Source: Planctomycetaceae bacterium | GTDB lineage: Bacteria; Planctomycetota; Phycisphaerae; SM23-33 | Assembly (NCBI GenBank): GCA_039680605.1 | Contig: JBDKTA010000029.1 | Coordinates: forward strand, 1-37,232 | Length of the DNA stretch: 37,232 nt | Direction of reading: 5' to 3' | Shown: positions 1-8,523 of the stretch, piece after piece | Position numbering within the stretch: position 1 is the stretch's first letter | Layout of the letters: every line of letters starts with the position of its first letter | The notes under the pieces: generated by a model | What the model was told of the DNA's origin: nothing | The model's database searches: none | Seen by the model: the letters and a program-made list of their open reading frames with translations, nothing else | Made by a program: the position numbers and the translations under genes

Positions 1-2
1 CC

Positions 3-431
3 GCCTACAGCCTCTACTTCTCCGCCAACGCCGCCCTGATCGACTATGGGCGCATCTATGACGGAACCGACACCAACGGAACCCTCTGGCGGCGAGTGCA
101 GTTGCTCGTGCCCGGCGCCAAGGAAACCCGCGATGACGTCATCAAGGTTGCCCCCGGCAAAGTAACTGACGCCATCTATACCGCCCACTGCTCGGCGGCC
201 CCGGTCATTACCCTGCCCCCCAAGAAGTTCGCCGACTGGTGGGCGTTCATGGCCAACCAGTGTACCGAACTCTCTGCCGCCGTTTACGTCTACAATACCA
301 GTACCGGCGCCGGGGCGTGGACCAGCAACTGGAGCAGTGCTTCAAAGTTGGCCGCCGAGGTTCCAACGGCCATCAAGGTGACCTTCACGATCCGCGGCAG
401 GCGCTGCGAGGTCGTCTCCAACATTAACTGA
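3..431 (+). CDS. 3' end of an unidentified gene (5' end outside window)
   Basis: The frame is open from the left edge, so only the last 142 codons are present; the first in-frame GTG at 96 is internal and not a convincing start. The fragment has no motif I can name. It is rich in Thr, Ala, Asn and Trp and ends in a beta-strand-like segment (VPTAIKVTFTIRGRRCEVV). That style, and the following lipoprotein gene, would suit an exported protein such as a minor pseudopilin of a type II secretion system (GspJ-like), but this is a guess from texture. It stops 15 nt before the ankyrin lipoprotein gene and could share its transcript. Confidence 0.55.
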   Translation, partial: AYSLYFSANAALIDYGRIYDGTDTNGTLWRRVQLLVPGAKETRDDVIKVAPGKVTDAIYTAHCSAAPVITLPPKKFADWWAFMANQCTELSAAVYVYNTSTGAGAWTSNWSSASKLAAEVPTAIKVTFTIRGRRCEVVSNIN

Positions 432-446
432 CGGCGGGAAGCGACC

Positions 447-1214
447 ATGACATACTTGCGCTATCTTGCGTTGGGAATGGCGGCGATCAGCGCGGTTTCG
501 AACCTCTCCGGCTGCCGCGGGTGCTCGTACCAGGAAAAGGCGCCGGACAAGTTCTACCAGCCTCCGCCCCCGCCGCCGACGACGGACGTGATCCAGATCA
601 TCCGCCAGTCGCCCCGGGGGCGACTGGACCTGACGCGCCTGTCCAAGCTCGCCGATGCGCCGGGATTCGACGTCGAAGGCGGCGAGCGAGGCAAAAAGGA
701 AGGCTCGCCGCTCTACTGGGCCGCCCGCACGAATAGCGCCCCAGCCGTCAGCCTCCTGATTCAGAAAGGGGCCGATGTCAACAAGCCCGACTCCGCCGGC
801 GAAACGCCGCTGATCGTCGCCGCGGCGCGCGGGCACGCGCAGGTGACTGTCGCCCTTGCCCAGGCCGGCGCCAATGTGAATCATCAAAGCGCTAACGGCA
901 GGACCGCTCTGCATTCGGTTGCCGCTCAGGGCAATATCGAACTGGCCAAGGCGCTGGTAGATCGCGGCGCCAACATCAATGCCCAGGACCAGGGAGGCAT
1001 GACGCCTCTTTTCACGGCCGCCAACGGCGGACAAGGCGAAATGGTGGAATGGCTTATGGATCACGGCGCCGACGCCAATATCGCCTCGGCCGACGGGATC
1101 CGCCCCATCCGGGTCGCTTTTCTGACCGGGCACGATGCGATTGTTCAACTGCTGCGAAAGAAAGGCGCCCGGGCCACCGCAGCGGATTTCCTCAAGCCCA
1201 AGGGATTACGCTGA
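447..1214 (+). CDS. Ankyrin-repeat lipoprotein
   Basis: A 255-residue protein with a hydrophobic N-terminal signal ending in a lipobox (L20-S-G-C23), so it should be lipidated at Cys23 and anchored in a membrane. A proline run (about residues 40-47) follows as a linker. Four to five ankyrin repeats fill residues about 85-245, with typical phrases such as GETPLIVAAARGH, GRTALHSVAAQGN and GMTPLFTAANGG. Ankyrin repeats bind other proteins; the partner is unknown. A GGGAAG ribosome site lies just upstream. The gene faces a paralog across an 18-bp gap, and both mature proteins would begin C-R-G-C. No catalytic domain is visible. Confidence 0.88.
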   Translation: MTYLRYLALGMAAISAVSNLSGCRGCSYQEKAPDKFYQPPPPPPTTDVIQIIRQSPRGRLDLTRLSKLADAPGFDVEGGERGKKEGSPLYWAARTNSAPAVSLLIQKGADVNKPDSAGETPLIVAAARGHAQVTVALAQAGANVNHQSANGRTALHSVAAQGNIELAKALVDRGANINAQDQGGMTPLFTAANGGQGEMVEWLMDHGADANIASADGIRPIRVAFLTGHDAIVQLLRKKGARATAADFLKPKGLR

Positions 1215-1232
1215 GGCGACGCTCGCCGCCGG

Positions 1233-2054
1233 TTATCGCCGCGGCGCGTCCACCAAGGCAGGGTTCACCGCCCGCTTGCCAGGAGCTACGGCTTTCTTGG
1301 CGCCCAGCCGCCGCAGAAATGCTTCCATTTCGTGCTCTTCCTGCAGTATCGACGACGCCAGCGGCGTCATACCCTGGCACTCCGCATCGATGTCGGCGCC
1401 GTGCTTGACCAGCAGTTCGATCAGTTCATAGTTGCTCTGATTATACGCCTCGTAGATCGGCGTTGTGCCGTGCTTGGTCCTGGCGTTGACGTTGGCGCCC
1501 TTGGCGATCAGCATTTCGACGATCTCCGGCTTGGAGCCGCGGATCGCCTGGTGGATCGGCGCCTGACCGAAGTTGTCCTGGGTGTCAATCTTCGCCCCGG
1601 CCTTGATCAGATCCTCCACCACTTCCTTCGATCCGCCCAAGGCGGCCTCATGCAGCGCCGTCGTGCCCTGCCGCCCCTTGGCGTTGACGTCGGCGCCCTT
1701 GGCGATCAGCGTCTGCACCGAGGCGGGTTTGGCCATGCGGGCGGCCGATATCAGCGGCGGACCGGTCCGCTTGGCCTCTTCGCCGCCGTTGGGATCGGCC
1801 CCGCCGTCGATCAGCGCCGCCAGGCGCCGGGCGGCCGTCTGATCGTTGTCGCTGCGGAGAATCGCTTCCGGCGTCGGAGGCGGCGGGGTCTTCACCTTCG
1901 CCTTGTACGAGTCGTCGAGCGGGTTGGGCGGCGCCGTCGGGGCGCATCCGCGGCAGCCGCCGAGGTTCATGATGACTCCAGAACCCACAACCGCCAGAAC
2001 CATGCCGGTGAAAACGCGAATCCATGTGCGGGAACTTTGTGCCGTCCTGTTCAT
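1233..2054 (-). CDS. Ankyrin-repeat lipoprotein, convergent paralog
   Basis: A 273-residue protein with a signal segment ending in lipobox L31-G-G-C34, a proline-rich linker, and ankyrin repeats from about residue 80 to 250 (GTTALHEAALGGS, GQAPIHQAIRGS, GTTPIYEAYNQSN). It shares architecture, the C-R-G-C mature start and the proline linker with the gene it converges on, so the two arose by inverted duplication or were paired later. The family binds proteins; the target is not predictable. Its promoter should lie in 2055-2230, a divergent region with an AT-rich patch around 2127-2150 that includes TATAAT on the minus strand, but I see no matching -35 box. Confidence 0.88.
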   Translation of the reverse strand: MNRTAQSSRTWIRVFTGMVLAVVGSGVIMNLGGCRGCAPTAPPNPLDDSYKAKVKTPPPPTPEAILRSDNDQTAARRLAALIDGGADPNGGEEAKRTGPPLISAARMAKPASVQTLIAKGADVNAKGRQGTTALHEAALGGSKEVVEDLIKAGAKIDTQDNFGQAPIHQAIRGSKPEIVEMLIAKGANVNARTKHGTTPIYEAYNQSNYELIELLVKHGADIDAECQGMTPLASSILQEEHEMEAFLRRLGAKKAVAPGKRAVNPALVDAPRR

Positions 2055-2230
2055 CGTCCTCTCGCAGTGGGCTCAAGAGCCCGTTAGGCTGGCAGTGCTT
2101 ATCGACCGGTACGGGGGGGCAAATCTTCTTCTACTATTATACAAGACAACACCGCCGCTGACTACTGGCACGAAATACTTCACTTATCGAAAGGCCTGAA
2201 TATGACGGCAAAACGTGATAGGATCGTTCC

Positions 2231-3271
2231 ATGTCCGCCCTGGCGCATCTGAGCCATCTGGCCCGCTACCATCTGCTGGGCCGCATGGAGCATCTGGTCC
2301 TTCATGTCACCGGCCGGTGCAATCTTCGCTGCGCCCATTGCTTTGTGGACTTCGCCCCCAGCGCCGATCTGCCCCTGGAGCGCTACCGCCGCCTGGCGCG
2401 CGAGGTGGGCAGCTTCTTCTGGCTCGACATCGGCGGCGGCGAACCGTTCCTGAGGGAGGACCTGCCCGAGATCGTGGCGCCGTTCAACTGCCACGTCCTG
2501 CACATTCCCACCAACGGCTTGAACACTGACGCGATCGTCGAATCGGCGCGGCAGATCCGCCGCCGCACCAAGGCGCGGTTGACGATGTCTATCAGCATCG
2601 ACGGCCTGGAGGCCACGCACGATGAAATCCGAGGCCGCCCGGGCGTCTGGCGGCAGGCGTGGAAGACGTTCGACGCCCTGCGCGAGCTGGGCGTCAGCCT
2701 CCGCATCAACACGGTGCTGATGCGCCGCAACGCCGGCGAAATCATCCCGCTGATGCGCGAAGTGCGCCGCCGCAATCCGGACTTCCACTCCATCAGTTTC
2801 CATCGCGGCCACGCCGATGACCCGATGTTCGCCCTGCCTGACCTGGCGCAAGTGCGGGAGTTGGCCGGCGGCGTGTTCGAAATCCTCGGCACGTACGACT
2901 ACGGCCAGAGGCCGCTGACCGCCGGCCTCCTGCGCAACTACCACCGCTATCTCTGGAAGCTGAGCGTCGAGACGCTCCAGCAGCAGCGGCAGGTAATCCC
3001 CTGCCTGGCCGGGCGGGCGCACCTGGCCGTGCTCGGCGACGGCAGCGTCAGCAGTTGTGAGATGCTCCCCAGCGTCGGCACGATCGCCACGCAGTCCTGG
3101 GCGGAGATTCTTTCGGGCGAAGCCTTGCGCCGACAGGTCGGCATGATCCGCGCCGGCGGGTGCTGCTGCACCCACAACTGCGCCATGCTCGACAACGTCC
3201 TGATGCGCCTGCGAAGCTTCTGGCCGCTGATCTGCCAGCGCGTGCCCGACGGCCGGGCGGAGAGGCGCTGA
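2231..3271 (+). CDS. Radical SAM protein with SPASM-like C-terminus
   Basis: A 346-residue protein. The radical SAM iron-sulfur motif C-x3-C-x2-C is at C30, C34 and C37 (CNLRCAHC), followed by the SAM-binding GGGEP at 68-72. Further cysteines at C258, C276 and a cluster around 311-318 (GGCCCTHNC) resemble the auxiliary-cluster region of SPASM or twitch-domain enzymes. Such enzymes modify peptides or small molecules; the substrate here is unknown. The start has an AGGA site 7 nt upstream. Its stop is one base before the ATG of the GT2 glycosyltransferase, so the two are surely co-translated. That suggests a joint role in modifying a surface glycan, lipid or peptide. Confidence 0.88.
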   Translation: MSALAHLSHLARYHLLGRMEHLVLHVTGRCNLRCAHCFVDFAPSADLPLERYRRLAREVGSFFWLDIGGGEPFLREDLPEIVAPFNCHVLHIPTNGLNTDAIVESARQIRRRTKARLTMSISIDGLEATHDEIRGRPGVWRQAWKTFDALRELGVSLRINTVLMRRNAGEIIPLMREVRRRNPDFHSISFHRGHADDPMFALPDLAQVRELAGGVFEILGTYDYGQRPLTAGLLRNYHRYLWKLSVETLQQQRQVIPCLAGRAHLAVLGDGSVSSCEMLPSVGTIATQSWAEILSGEALRRQVGMIRAGGCCCTHNCAMLDNVLMRLRSFWPLICQRVPDGRAERR

Positions 3272-3272
3272 C

Positions 3273-4193
3273 ATGCCTGACGCGCCCGGCCTGAGCCTGT
3301 CGGTCGTCATTCCGTGCCTGAACGCCGCCGCCACCCTGCCAGCCCTTCTGGAAAGCCTCCAGGACCAGACGCTCAGCCGCGACCAGTACGAAATACTGCT
3401 GCTGGACGACGGCTCGGCCGACGGTACGTGCGGGGTCGCCCAGCGCTACCCCCGCGTCGCGATCAGCCGCCAACACGGCCGCGGACCCGGGGCGGCGCGC
3501 GAGGCGGGCACAGCAGAGGCCCGTGGCGAACTGGTCCTGTTTCTTGACAGCGACACCCGCGCCGCGCCCGATCTGCTCCAGCGGCACCTGCGGTATCACC
3601 GGGCGAATCCCGGCGTCGCCGCCACCGGCGGCAGCGTGCTGCCCGCAGCGCCGTTCAAAATCCTGAGCTGGCAGACGGTCGATCATCTCAGCAGTTGGTT
3701 CAACTGCCACCCCGCCGCAAGGTGCAAGGCCCCCCCGGAGTATCTGCCTTCCCTCAATTTCTGCATCAAGAAAGACCTCGTGCGAGGCTGCCACGTGCAT
3801 TGGGCCGGCGGCCTGGAACACTCCGGCGAGGACGTGCTCTTCTGCCACGACCTGCGCCGCGAAGGGCTGACGCTGGCGTTTGTCCCTGAGGCGAGGGTCT
3901 ATCACCACGATCGCCGCACCGCCGGGGCATACCTGCGCCACATGTACCGATGGGGACGCCATGCCCCGCACGTGCGCGGGCGGTTGGCGTCGCTGAAGTA
4001 TTCGTTTCTCTTCCCCCGCAGCCGCGTGAAACTGCTCTTCACGCTGCCGCTGATCGTGATGGGCTACACGGCGCTGATCGCCGCCGCATGGCTGCACGCC
4101 AAACCGCTGACGGTTCTGATGTGCCTCCCGCAAATCCTTCTAGGCCGCCTCGCCTACGCCGCCGGCGTGTGGACCGGCACGCGCCGCCCCTGA
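3273..4193 (+). CDS. Glycosyltransferase family 2, membrane associated
   Basis: A 306-residue GT-A fold enzyme. The N-terminus SVVIPCLNAAATLPALLESL is the typical GT2 opening; DDGS near residue 46 and DSD near residue 90 are the nucleotide-sugar and metal-binding motifs. An acidic SGED motif near 188 is a plausible catalytic base region. A hydrophobic segment at about 250-285 would attach it to the inner face of the membrane. It starts one base after the radical SAM stop codon. The gene ends inside an 8-bp sequence that is repeated on the far side of the palindromic element downstream. Donor and acceptor are unknown. Confidence 0.9.
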   Translation: MPDAPGLSLSVVIPCLNAAATLPALLESLQDQTLSRDQYEILLLDDGSADGTCGVAQRYPRVAISRQHGRGPGAAREAGTAEARGELVLFLDSDTRAAPDLLQRHLRYHRANPGVAATGGSVLPAAPFKILSWQTVDHLSSWFNCHPAARCKAPPEYLPSLNFCIKKDLVRGCHVHWAGGLEHSGEDVLFCHDLRREGLTLAFVPEARVYHHDRRTAGAYLRHMYRWGRHAPHVRGRLASLKYSFLFPRSRVKLLFTLPLIVMGYTALIAAAWLHAKPLTVLMCLPQILLGRLAYAAGVWTGTRRP

Positions 4194-4194
4194 C

Positions 4195-4390
4195 CTAATG
4201 CCTCAGTCACGGGGGGGGGGGAAAGTCGCGGCGGAGGCACCAAGTATTTATCAAAGCCGTTGTTTGGCTTTGATGAATACTTGCGCCGACAGGTGGAAAC
4301 AGCCCTAAATGAAGAAGTAATTCAAGAAAACGAATTACTTCTTCATTTAGTGCCTCCGCCGCGACTTTCCCCCCATAACTGAGGGGGTAC
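4195..4390 (+). repeat. Palindromic element able to fold into a three-way junction
   Basis: No protein is encoded here. Outer arms 4201-4240 and 4350-4384 pair: the innermost 24-25 bp are perfect, then two mismatches and a longer G run on the left (11 G against 6 C), then seven more pairs. Inside are two independent AT-rich hairpins. The first is 4241-4258 with 4266-4283 (18 bp, one G-T pair, 7-nt loop); the second is 4305-4323 with 4332-4350 (19 bp perfect, 8-nt loop). They are joined by a 21-nt single-stranded linker, 4284-4304. The eight bases CCCCTGAC flank the whole at 4187-4194 and 4391-4398, as a target duplication would. It could be a non-autonomous mobile element, a structured RNA, or an elaborate terminator. 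Confidence 0.9.
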
Positions 4391-4445
4391 CCCCTGACGC
4401 TGGTTTCACTTGGTCACCATCAGACCGTGTGCTATTCTTAATGCC

Positions 4446-6572
4446 ATGAAGCAACAGCGCGGGCGCATCAAGTCTCCCAAGACCGTGTCAACGCGATCCC
4501 AGATTCTGGTCTTCGCCGCGGCCATCGTCGTGATGGCCGTCGCTTCATACCAAAACACCATCCAGGCCCCATTCATCTTCGACGACATCGAAGGCGTCGT
4601 CACCAATCCCACCATCCACCACCTCTGGCCGCCGGGCTGGCTGCATCCGCCGTACGACTCGCCCATGCAGAACCGGCCGGTCGCCAACTTCACATTCGCC
4701 GTCAACTTCGCCGTCGGCGACACCGACGTCCGCGGCTACCACATTGTCAATCTGCTCATCCACATCCTGGCGGGCCTGACGCTCCTGGGCCTGATGCGGC
4801 GCACGCTTGAACTCGAACCGCTGCGCCATCGCTTCGGGAGCGTCGCAGCGCCGCTGGCTGGCACGATTGCGCTGATCTGGCTGGTCCACCCCGCCGCCAC
4901 CGAAGCCGTCACCGTCGTCACCAACCGCACCGAGTCGCTGGTCTCGCTGTTTTATCTGCTGACGATGTACCTGTCGCTGCGCGCCGCCACCGCCGAGAGC
5001 AAACCTGCAATCTGGACGATGGCCATTCTGGCCGCAGCGGCCTGCTGGCTGGGCATGGGCTCTAAGGAAATCATGATCACCGCTCCGCTGGCGGTGGTTC
5101 TGTTCGATCGTGTCTTTGTCTATTCCTCATCCAAGGACATGCTCCGCCGGCGATGGGGCCTGTACCTCGCCTTGGCGGCGGGGTGGGCCATCGTGGCCGC
5201 CCGTGCCCTGCCGACCGGCGCGTTCAACCCCGCCGTCGGCTTTGGGCATGGCGTGACGGTCTGGCAATACGCGTGCACGCAATGCGTCGCTGTCGCGAGG
5301 TACCTGGCCCTGGCGTTCTGGCCCTGGCCGCTGGTCCTCGACTATGGAAAAGTCATCATCACCAACCCGTGGGCCGTCATCCCATGCGCTCTGCTCCTGG
5401 CGGCGCTGCTGGGGCTTTCCGTCTGGGCCCTGGCTCGGCGCAAGGGGGCGGGCTTCCTGGGCGTGTTCTTCTTTCTGGCGCTGATCCCCAGCTCCAGCAT
5501 CGTGCCGCTGGTCACGCACACCATCGCGCAGAAACGCATGTACCTGGCTCTGGCCGCCGTCGTGACGCTGGCGGTCCTCGGCGCGTGGCGACTCTGGACC
5601 CTCCGCACTCGCCGCCCGGGCGCATGGAAATGGCCCGCTGCCGCCGCCGCTCTTGTCGTGGCGATGCTGGGCGCTCTGACCGTCGCTCGCAATCACGACT
5701 TCCGCTCCGGTGTGACGATCTGGTCCGACACCGTGACCAAGTGCCCCAGGAACTCCCGCGCTCACAGCATGCTCTCGGCCGAATTGCTCGCCGTCAACAA
5801 CCTGAAACGCGCCTTGCACCACGCTCAGATCGCCAGCGATCTCGAGAGCGATTCGGCCAAGCTGCACGTCAACCTGGCCAATCTGCTCCTGGCCAATAAT
5901 CAACACGACCAGGCCATCGAGCAATATCGCCAGGCATTGATGTGGAACGGCGACCTGGCCGAAGCCCACAATAACCTCGGGCACGCGCTGCTGCTGACCG
6001 GGCGCCCGGGCGAAGCCCTGCAGTGCTTCCGCGAGGCGCTCAAACGCAAACCCGTCTATACAGCCGCACAAACAAATCTCGCCGATGCGCTGATGATCGA
6101 CGGAAAACCCCAGAGCGTCGCCGAGGCTGTCACGTTGTACAGCCAGGCCCTGACGACAAACAGCGGCGACCCTGCGCTCGAGAACGCCCTGGGCTCGGCC
6201 CTGCAGGCCGCCGGACGCGTTGACGAAGCCATGGCGCACTATCGCCGTGCCGCGGCCTTGGCGCCATGGTTTCCCCAGGCCCGCTACAATCTCGGGATGG
6301 CCCTGCTCAAGGGAAACCAGGTCGCCGAGGCGCTCGAACACCTGCAGCAGGCCTGCCGGACACCCATGCCGCCGGCGCACTGCCTCGACGGGCTCGCGCA
6401 GGCCTATGCCGCCGCCGGCCAATACGTCCTGGCAACCGAAGAGGCCCAGCGGGCGCTCGAAGCCGCCCAACTGCAGGGACGCGCGGAACTGATCCCGCAG
6501 CTCCGCCAACAACTCGAACAATATCGCCGGGCCGCCACCAGCCAGCCCGCGTCGCGGCCGGGAAACACTTAG
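4446..6572 (+). CDS. GT-C-type membrane protein with C-terminal TPRs (TMTC-like)
   Basis: A 708-residue protein read from ATG 4446; a TTG at 4410 is in frame, but the segment before 4446 lacks any family character. The first 420 or so residues hold about ten membrane helices. An acidic pair in the first periplasmic loop (FDDIEG, D46-D47) and the downstream NRPVANFTFAVNF and YHIVNLLIHIL phrases are typical of GT-C glycosyltransferase-like proteins related to eukaryotic TMTC O-mannosyltransferases. Residues about 435-690 are TPRs (for example AEAHNNLGHALLLTGRPGEAL). By family it would move a sugar from a lipid carrier onto a protein outside the cytoplasm; here that is inference. Three nt separate it from the next gene. 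Confidence 0.85.
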   Translation: MKQQRGRIKSPKTVSTRSQILVFAAAIVVMAVASYQNTIQAPFIFDDIEGVVTNPTIHHLWPPGWLHPPYDSPMQNRPVANFTFAVNFAVGDTDVRGYHIVNLLIHILAGLTLLGLMRRTLELEPLRHRFGSVAAPLAGTIALIWLVHPAATEAVTVVTNRTESLVSLFYLLTMYLSLRAATAESKPAIWTMAILAAAACWLGMGSKEIMITAPLAVVLFDRVFVYSSSKDMLRRRWGLYLALAAGWAIVAARALPTGAFNPAVGFGHGVTVWQYACTQCVAVARYLALAFWPWPLVLDYGKVIITNPWAVIPCALLLAALLGLSVWALARRKGAGFLGVFFFLALIPSSSIVPLVTHTIAQKRMYLALAAVVTLAVLGAWRLWTLRTRRPGAWKWPAAAAALVVAMLGALTVARNHDFRSGVTIWSDTVTKCPRNSRAHSMLSAELLAVNNLKRALHHAQIASDLESDSAKLHVNLANLLLANNQHDQAIEQYRQALMWNGDLAEAHNNLGHALLLTGRPGEALQCFREALKRKPVYTAAQTNLADALMIDGKPQSVAEAVTLYSQALTTNSGDPALENALGSALQAAGRVDEAMAHYRRAAALAPWFPQARYNLGMALLKGNQVAEALEHLQQACRTPMPPAHCLDGLAQAYAAAGQYVLATEEAQRALEAAQLQGRAELIPQLRQQLEQYRRAATSQPASRPGNT

Positions 6573-6575
6573 ACC

Positions 6576-8504
6576 ATGTTCTTCTTCATCCCGCTCATCC
6601 CACTGTGCGTGCTGCTGATCGTCTATAAGAGGCGCGGCTGGCCGCTGCGCCGCGCAGTGCTGATGGCCGCCACGACCTGGGGCGTCATGCTCGTCGGCGT
6701 CACCGAGACGCTGAGCCTGCTGCACGCCCTGGCGTTCGGGCCACTCTGCGCAGCGTGGCTGGGTCTGACGGCTGCCATTGTGATTCTCGCCGCCGCCCTG
6801 CCCCGGCCCGCCCGAGCCCCCGAAGCAATCGACGTTTCAGGCACACTGGGCCCTGCGGCATGGCTGCTGCTGCCGGGGGCGTTCATCATCGGCGGGTCGC
6901 TGGTGACGGCCCTGCTGTGCCCGCCTAATAACTACGATTCGATGACGTACCACATGGCCCGGGTGGCCCATTGGGTGCAGGACGGCAGCGTGGCATACTA
7001 CCCCACGCACATTCTGCGGCAATTGCACATGCCGCCGCTGGCCGAGTACGCCATCGCCCACCTGCAGATCGCCTCCGGCGGCGACCGATTCGCCAACTGC
7101 GTGCAGTGGCTGGCGATGGCCGGATGTCTGACGGGCATCTCGCTCATCGCCGCCCAACTCGGCGCCGGCCGCGTCGGACAGTTTCTGGCCGCGGGGATCT
7201 GCGCGGCCATCCCCATGGGCGTGCTGCAGGCCTCGACCACGCAGAATGATTACGTCCTGGCGCTGTGGCTGGTGTGTCTGGCCTCGTTTACCCTCTCTGC
7301 CGCGCGGGCTCAGGGGCGCCAGCGGTGGATGTACGTTCTAGCCGCCGGCGGCGCGATGGGGCTGGCCGTGCTGACCAAGGGAACGGCCTATCTGCTGGCG
7401 GCGCCGTTTGTCCTCTGGCTCGTGGCGTCCCAGTTGCGTCGGCACCGCCTTGCGGCCGTCCCCGCACTTGCCGCCGCAGGGGCGATCGTGCTGGCCATCA
7501 ATGCGGGTTTCTACTGCCGCAATCTCGATCTGTACCACACGCCGCTGGGCTGGGGGCTGGCCGGGCCGCATCAGGATATGTCCGCGGGCAACCGGCTGGA
7601 CAACCAGGCCCACGGTCCGCGGGTGCTGGCGGCCAACGTGCTGCGGAACCTCGCGATGGAACTTGCACTGCCGATCAACCATCCGCAGGGCCTGCGCGAA
7701 AGCAGCGCGGCCGACCGGGCGGTCGCTTCCGCTGCGCGCGGCGCGCTCAACGCCATCGGCGTCGATCCCGACGACCCGCAAACCACATACGCCGACTTCG
7801 GTCGCCGCCAGCGATTCGAGGTCTATGGCCACTTGTGGAATGACGAAAACTTTGCTGCAAACCCTCTTCATCTGCTCCTGTTTGCAGCGGCGGGTTTCAG
7901 CCTGATATTCGTTCGCCTGCCTCAGAGGCGACGGTTGCTGCTCTATGGGGCCGCCATCGCCGGCGGTCTCTTGCTCTTCTGCTTCTTTCTCAAGTGGCAG
8001 CCATGGCACACGCGGCTGCACCTGCCACTGCTGGTGCTGGGCTCGGCGCTGACGGCGGTGGTGCTGGAGCATCTGGCTGGCCGATGGATCGGCGGCGCGA
8101 TCGTGGCTCTGCTGCTGGTAGCGGCAGCTCCAGCACTGCTGTGGGCGGCGAATCGCCCGATGCTGGGCCAGCGGAACATCTTCAACACCCCACGCGACGA
8201 ACTGTACTTTGCGGCTGCCGGTCCGCAGCAAGAGGCGATCTATCGCGGCCTGCTGCGGGAGCTGCCCCTGCGGCGATTCAACAAGATCGGCCTGGTGCTT
8301 GGCGGCGACAACATCGAGTATCCGATCTGGGTGCTGCTGGGCGGCAGTTCGCCGACAATCGAGATTCGCCACGTCGAGGTCGTGAACGTCTCGGGCGTTC
8401 TCGCAAAGCGCCCGCCGGCCGCCGCGTTCAAACCGGACATTATTTTCGAGAACGTCCCAGCCCCGGGCGGGGCGTACACCATCCGCCTGCGACAAGCGTT
8501 CTGA
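6576..8504 (+). CDS. GT-C glycosyltransferase (GT39/ArnT-like membrane protein)
   Basis: A 642-residue polytopic membrane protein starting 3 nt after the TPR protein's stop. An early loop after the first helices carries NNYDSMTYHMARVAHW (D121), a typical acidic-loop signature of GT-C enzymes that take sugars from polyprenyl phosphate. The phrase LHMPPLAEYAIAHL follows, then a series of about ten helices and a soluble C-terminal domain from about residue 530. The family glycosylates proteins or lipids on the outer face of the cytoplasmic membrane. Its place between two TPR proteins suggests the three act together on one surface polymer. The sugar and acceptor cannot be read from sequence. Confidence 0.82.
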   Translation: MFFFIPLIPLCVLLIVYKRRGWPLRRAVLMAATTWGVMLVGVTETLSLLHALAFGPLCAAWLGLTAAIVILAAALPRPARAPEAIDVSGTLGPAAWLLLPGAFIIGGSLVTALLCPPNNYDSMTYHMARVAHWVQDGSVAYYPTHILRQLHMPPLAEYAIAHLQIASGGDRFANCVQWLAMAGCLTGISLIAAQLGAGRVGQFLAAGICAAIPMGVLQASTTQNDYVLALWLVCLASFTLSAARAQGRQRWMYVLAAGGAMGLAVLTKGTAYLLAAPFVLWLVASQLRRHRLAAVPALAAAGAIVLAINAGFYCRNLDLYHTPLGWGLAGPHQDMSAGNRLDNQAHGPRVLAANVLRNLAMELALPINHPQGLRESSAADRAVASAARGALNAIGVDPDDPQTTYADFGRRQRFEVYGHLWNDENFAANPLHLLLFAAAGFSLIFVRLPQRRRLLLYGAAIAGGLLLFCFFLKWQPWHTRLHLPLLVLGSALTAVVLEHLAGRWIGGAIVALLLVAAAPALLWAANRPMLGQRNIFNTPRDELYFAAAGPQQEAIYRGLLRELPLRRFNKIGLVLGGDNIEYPIWVLLGGSSPTIEIRHVEVVNVSGVLAKRPPAAAFKPDIIFENVPAPGGAYTIRLRQAF

Positions 8505-8523
8505 CACAGGATATACTCAGGGC

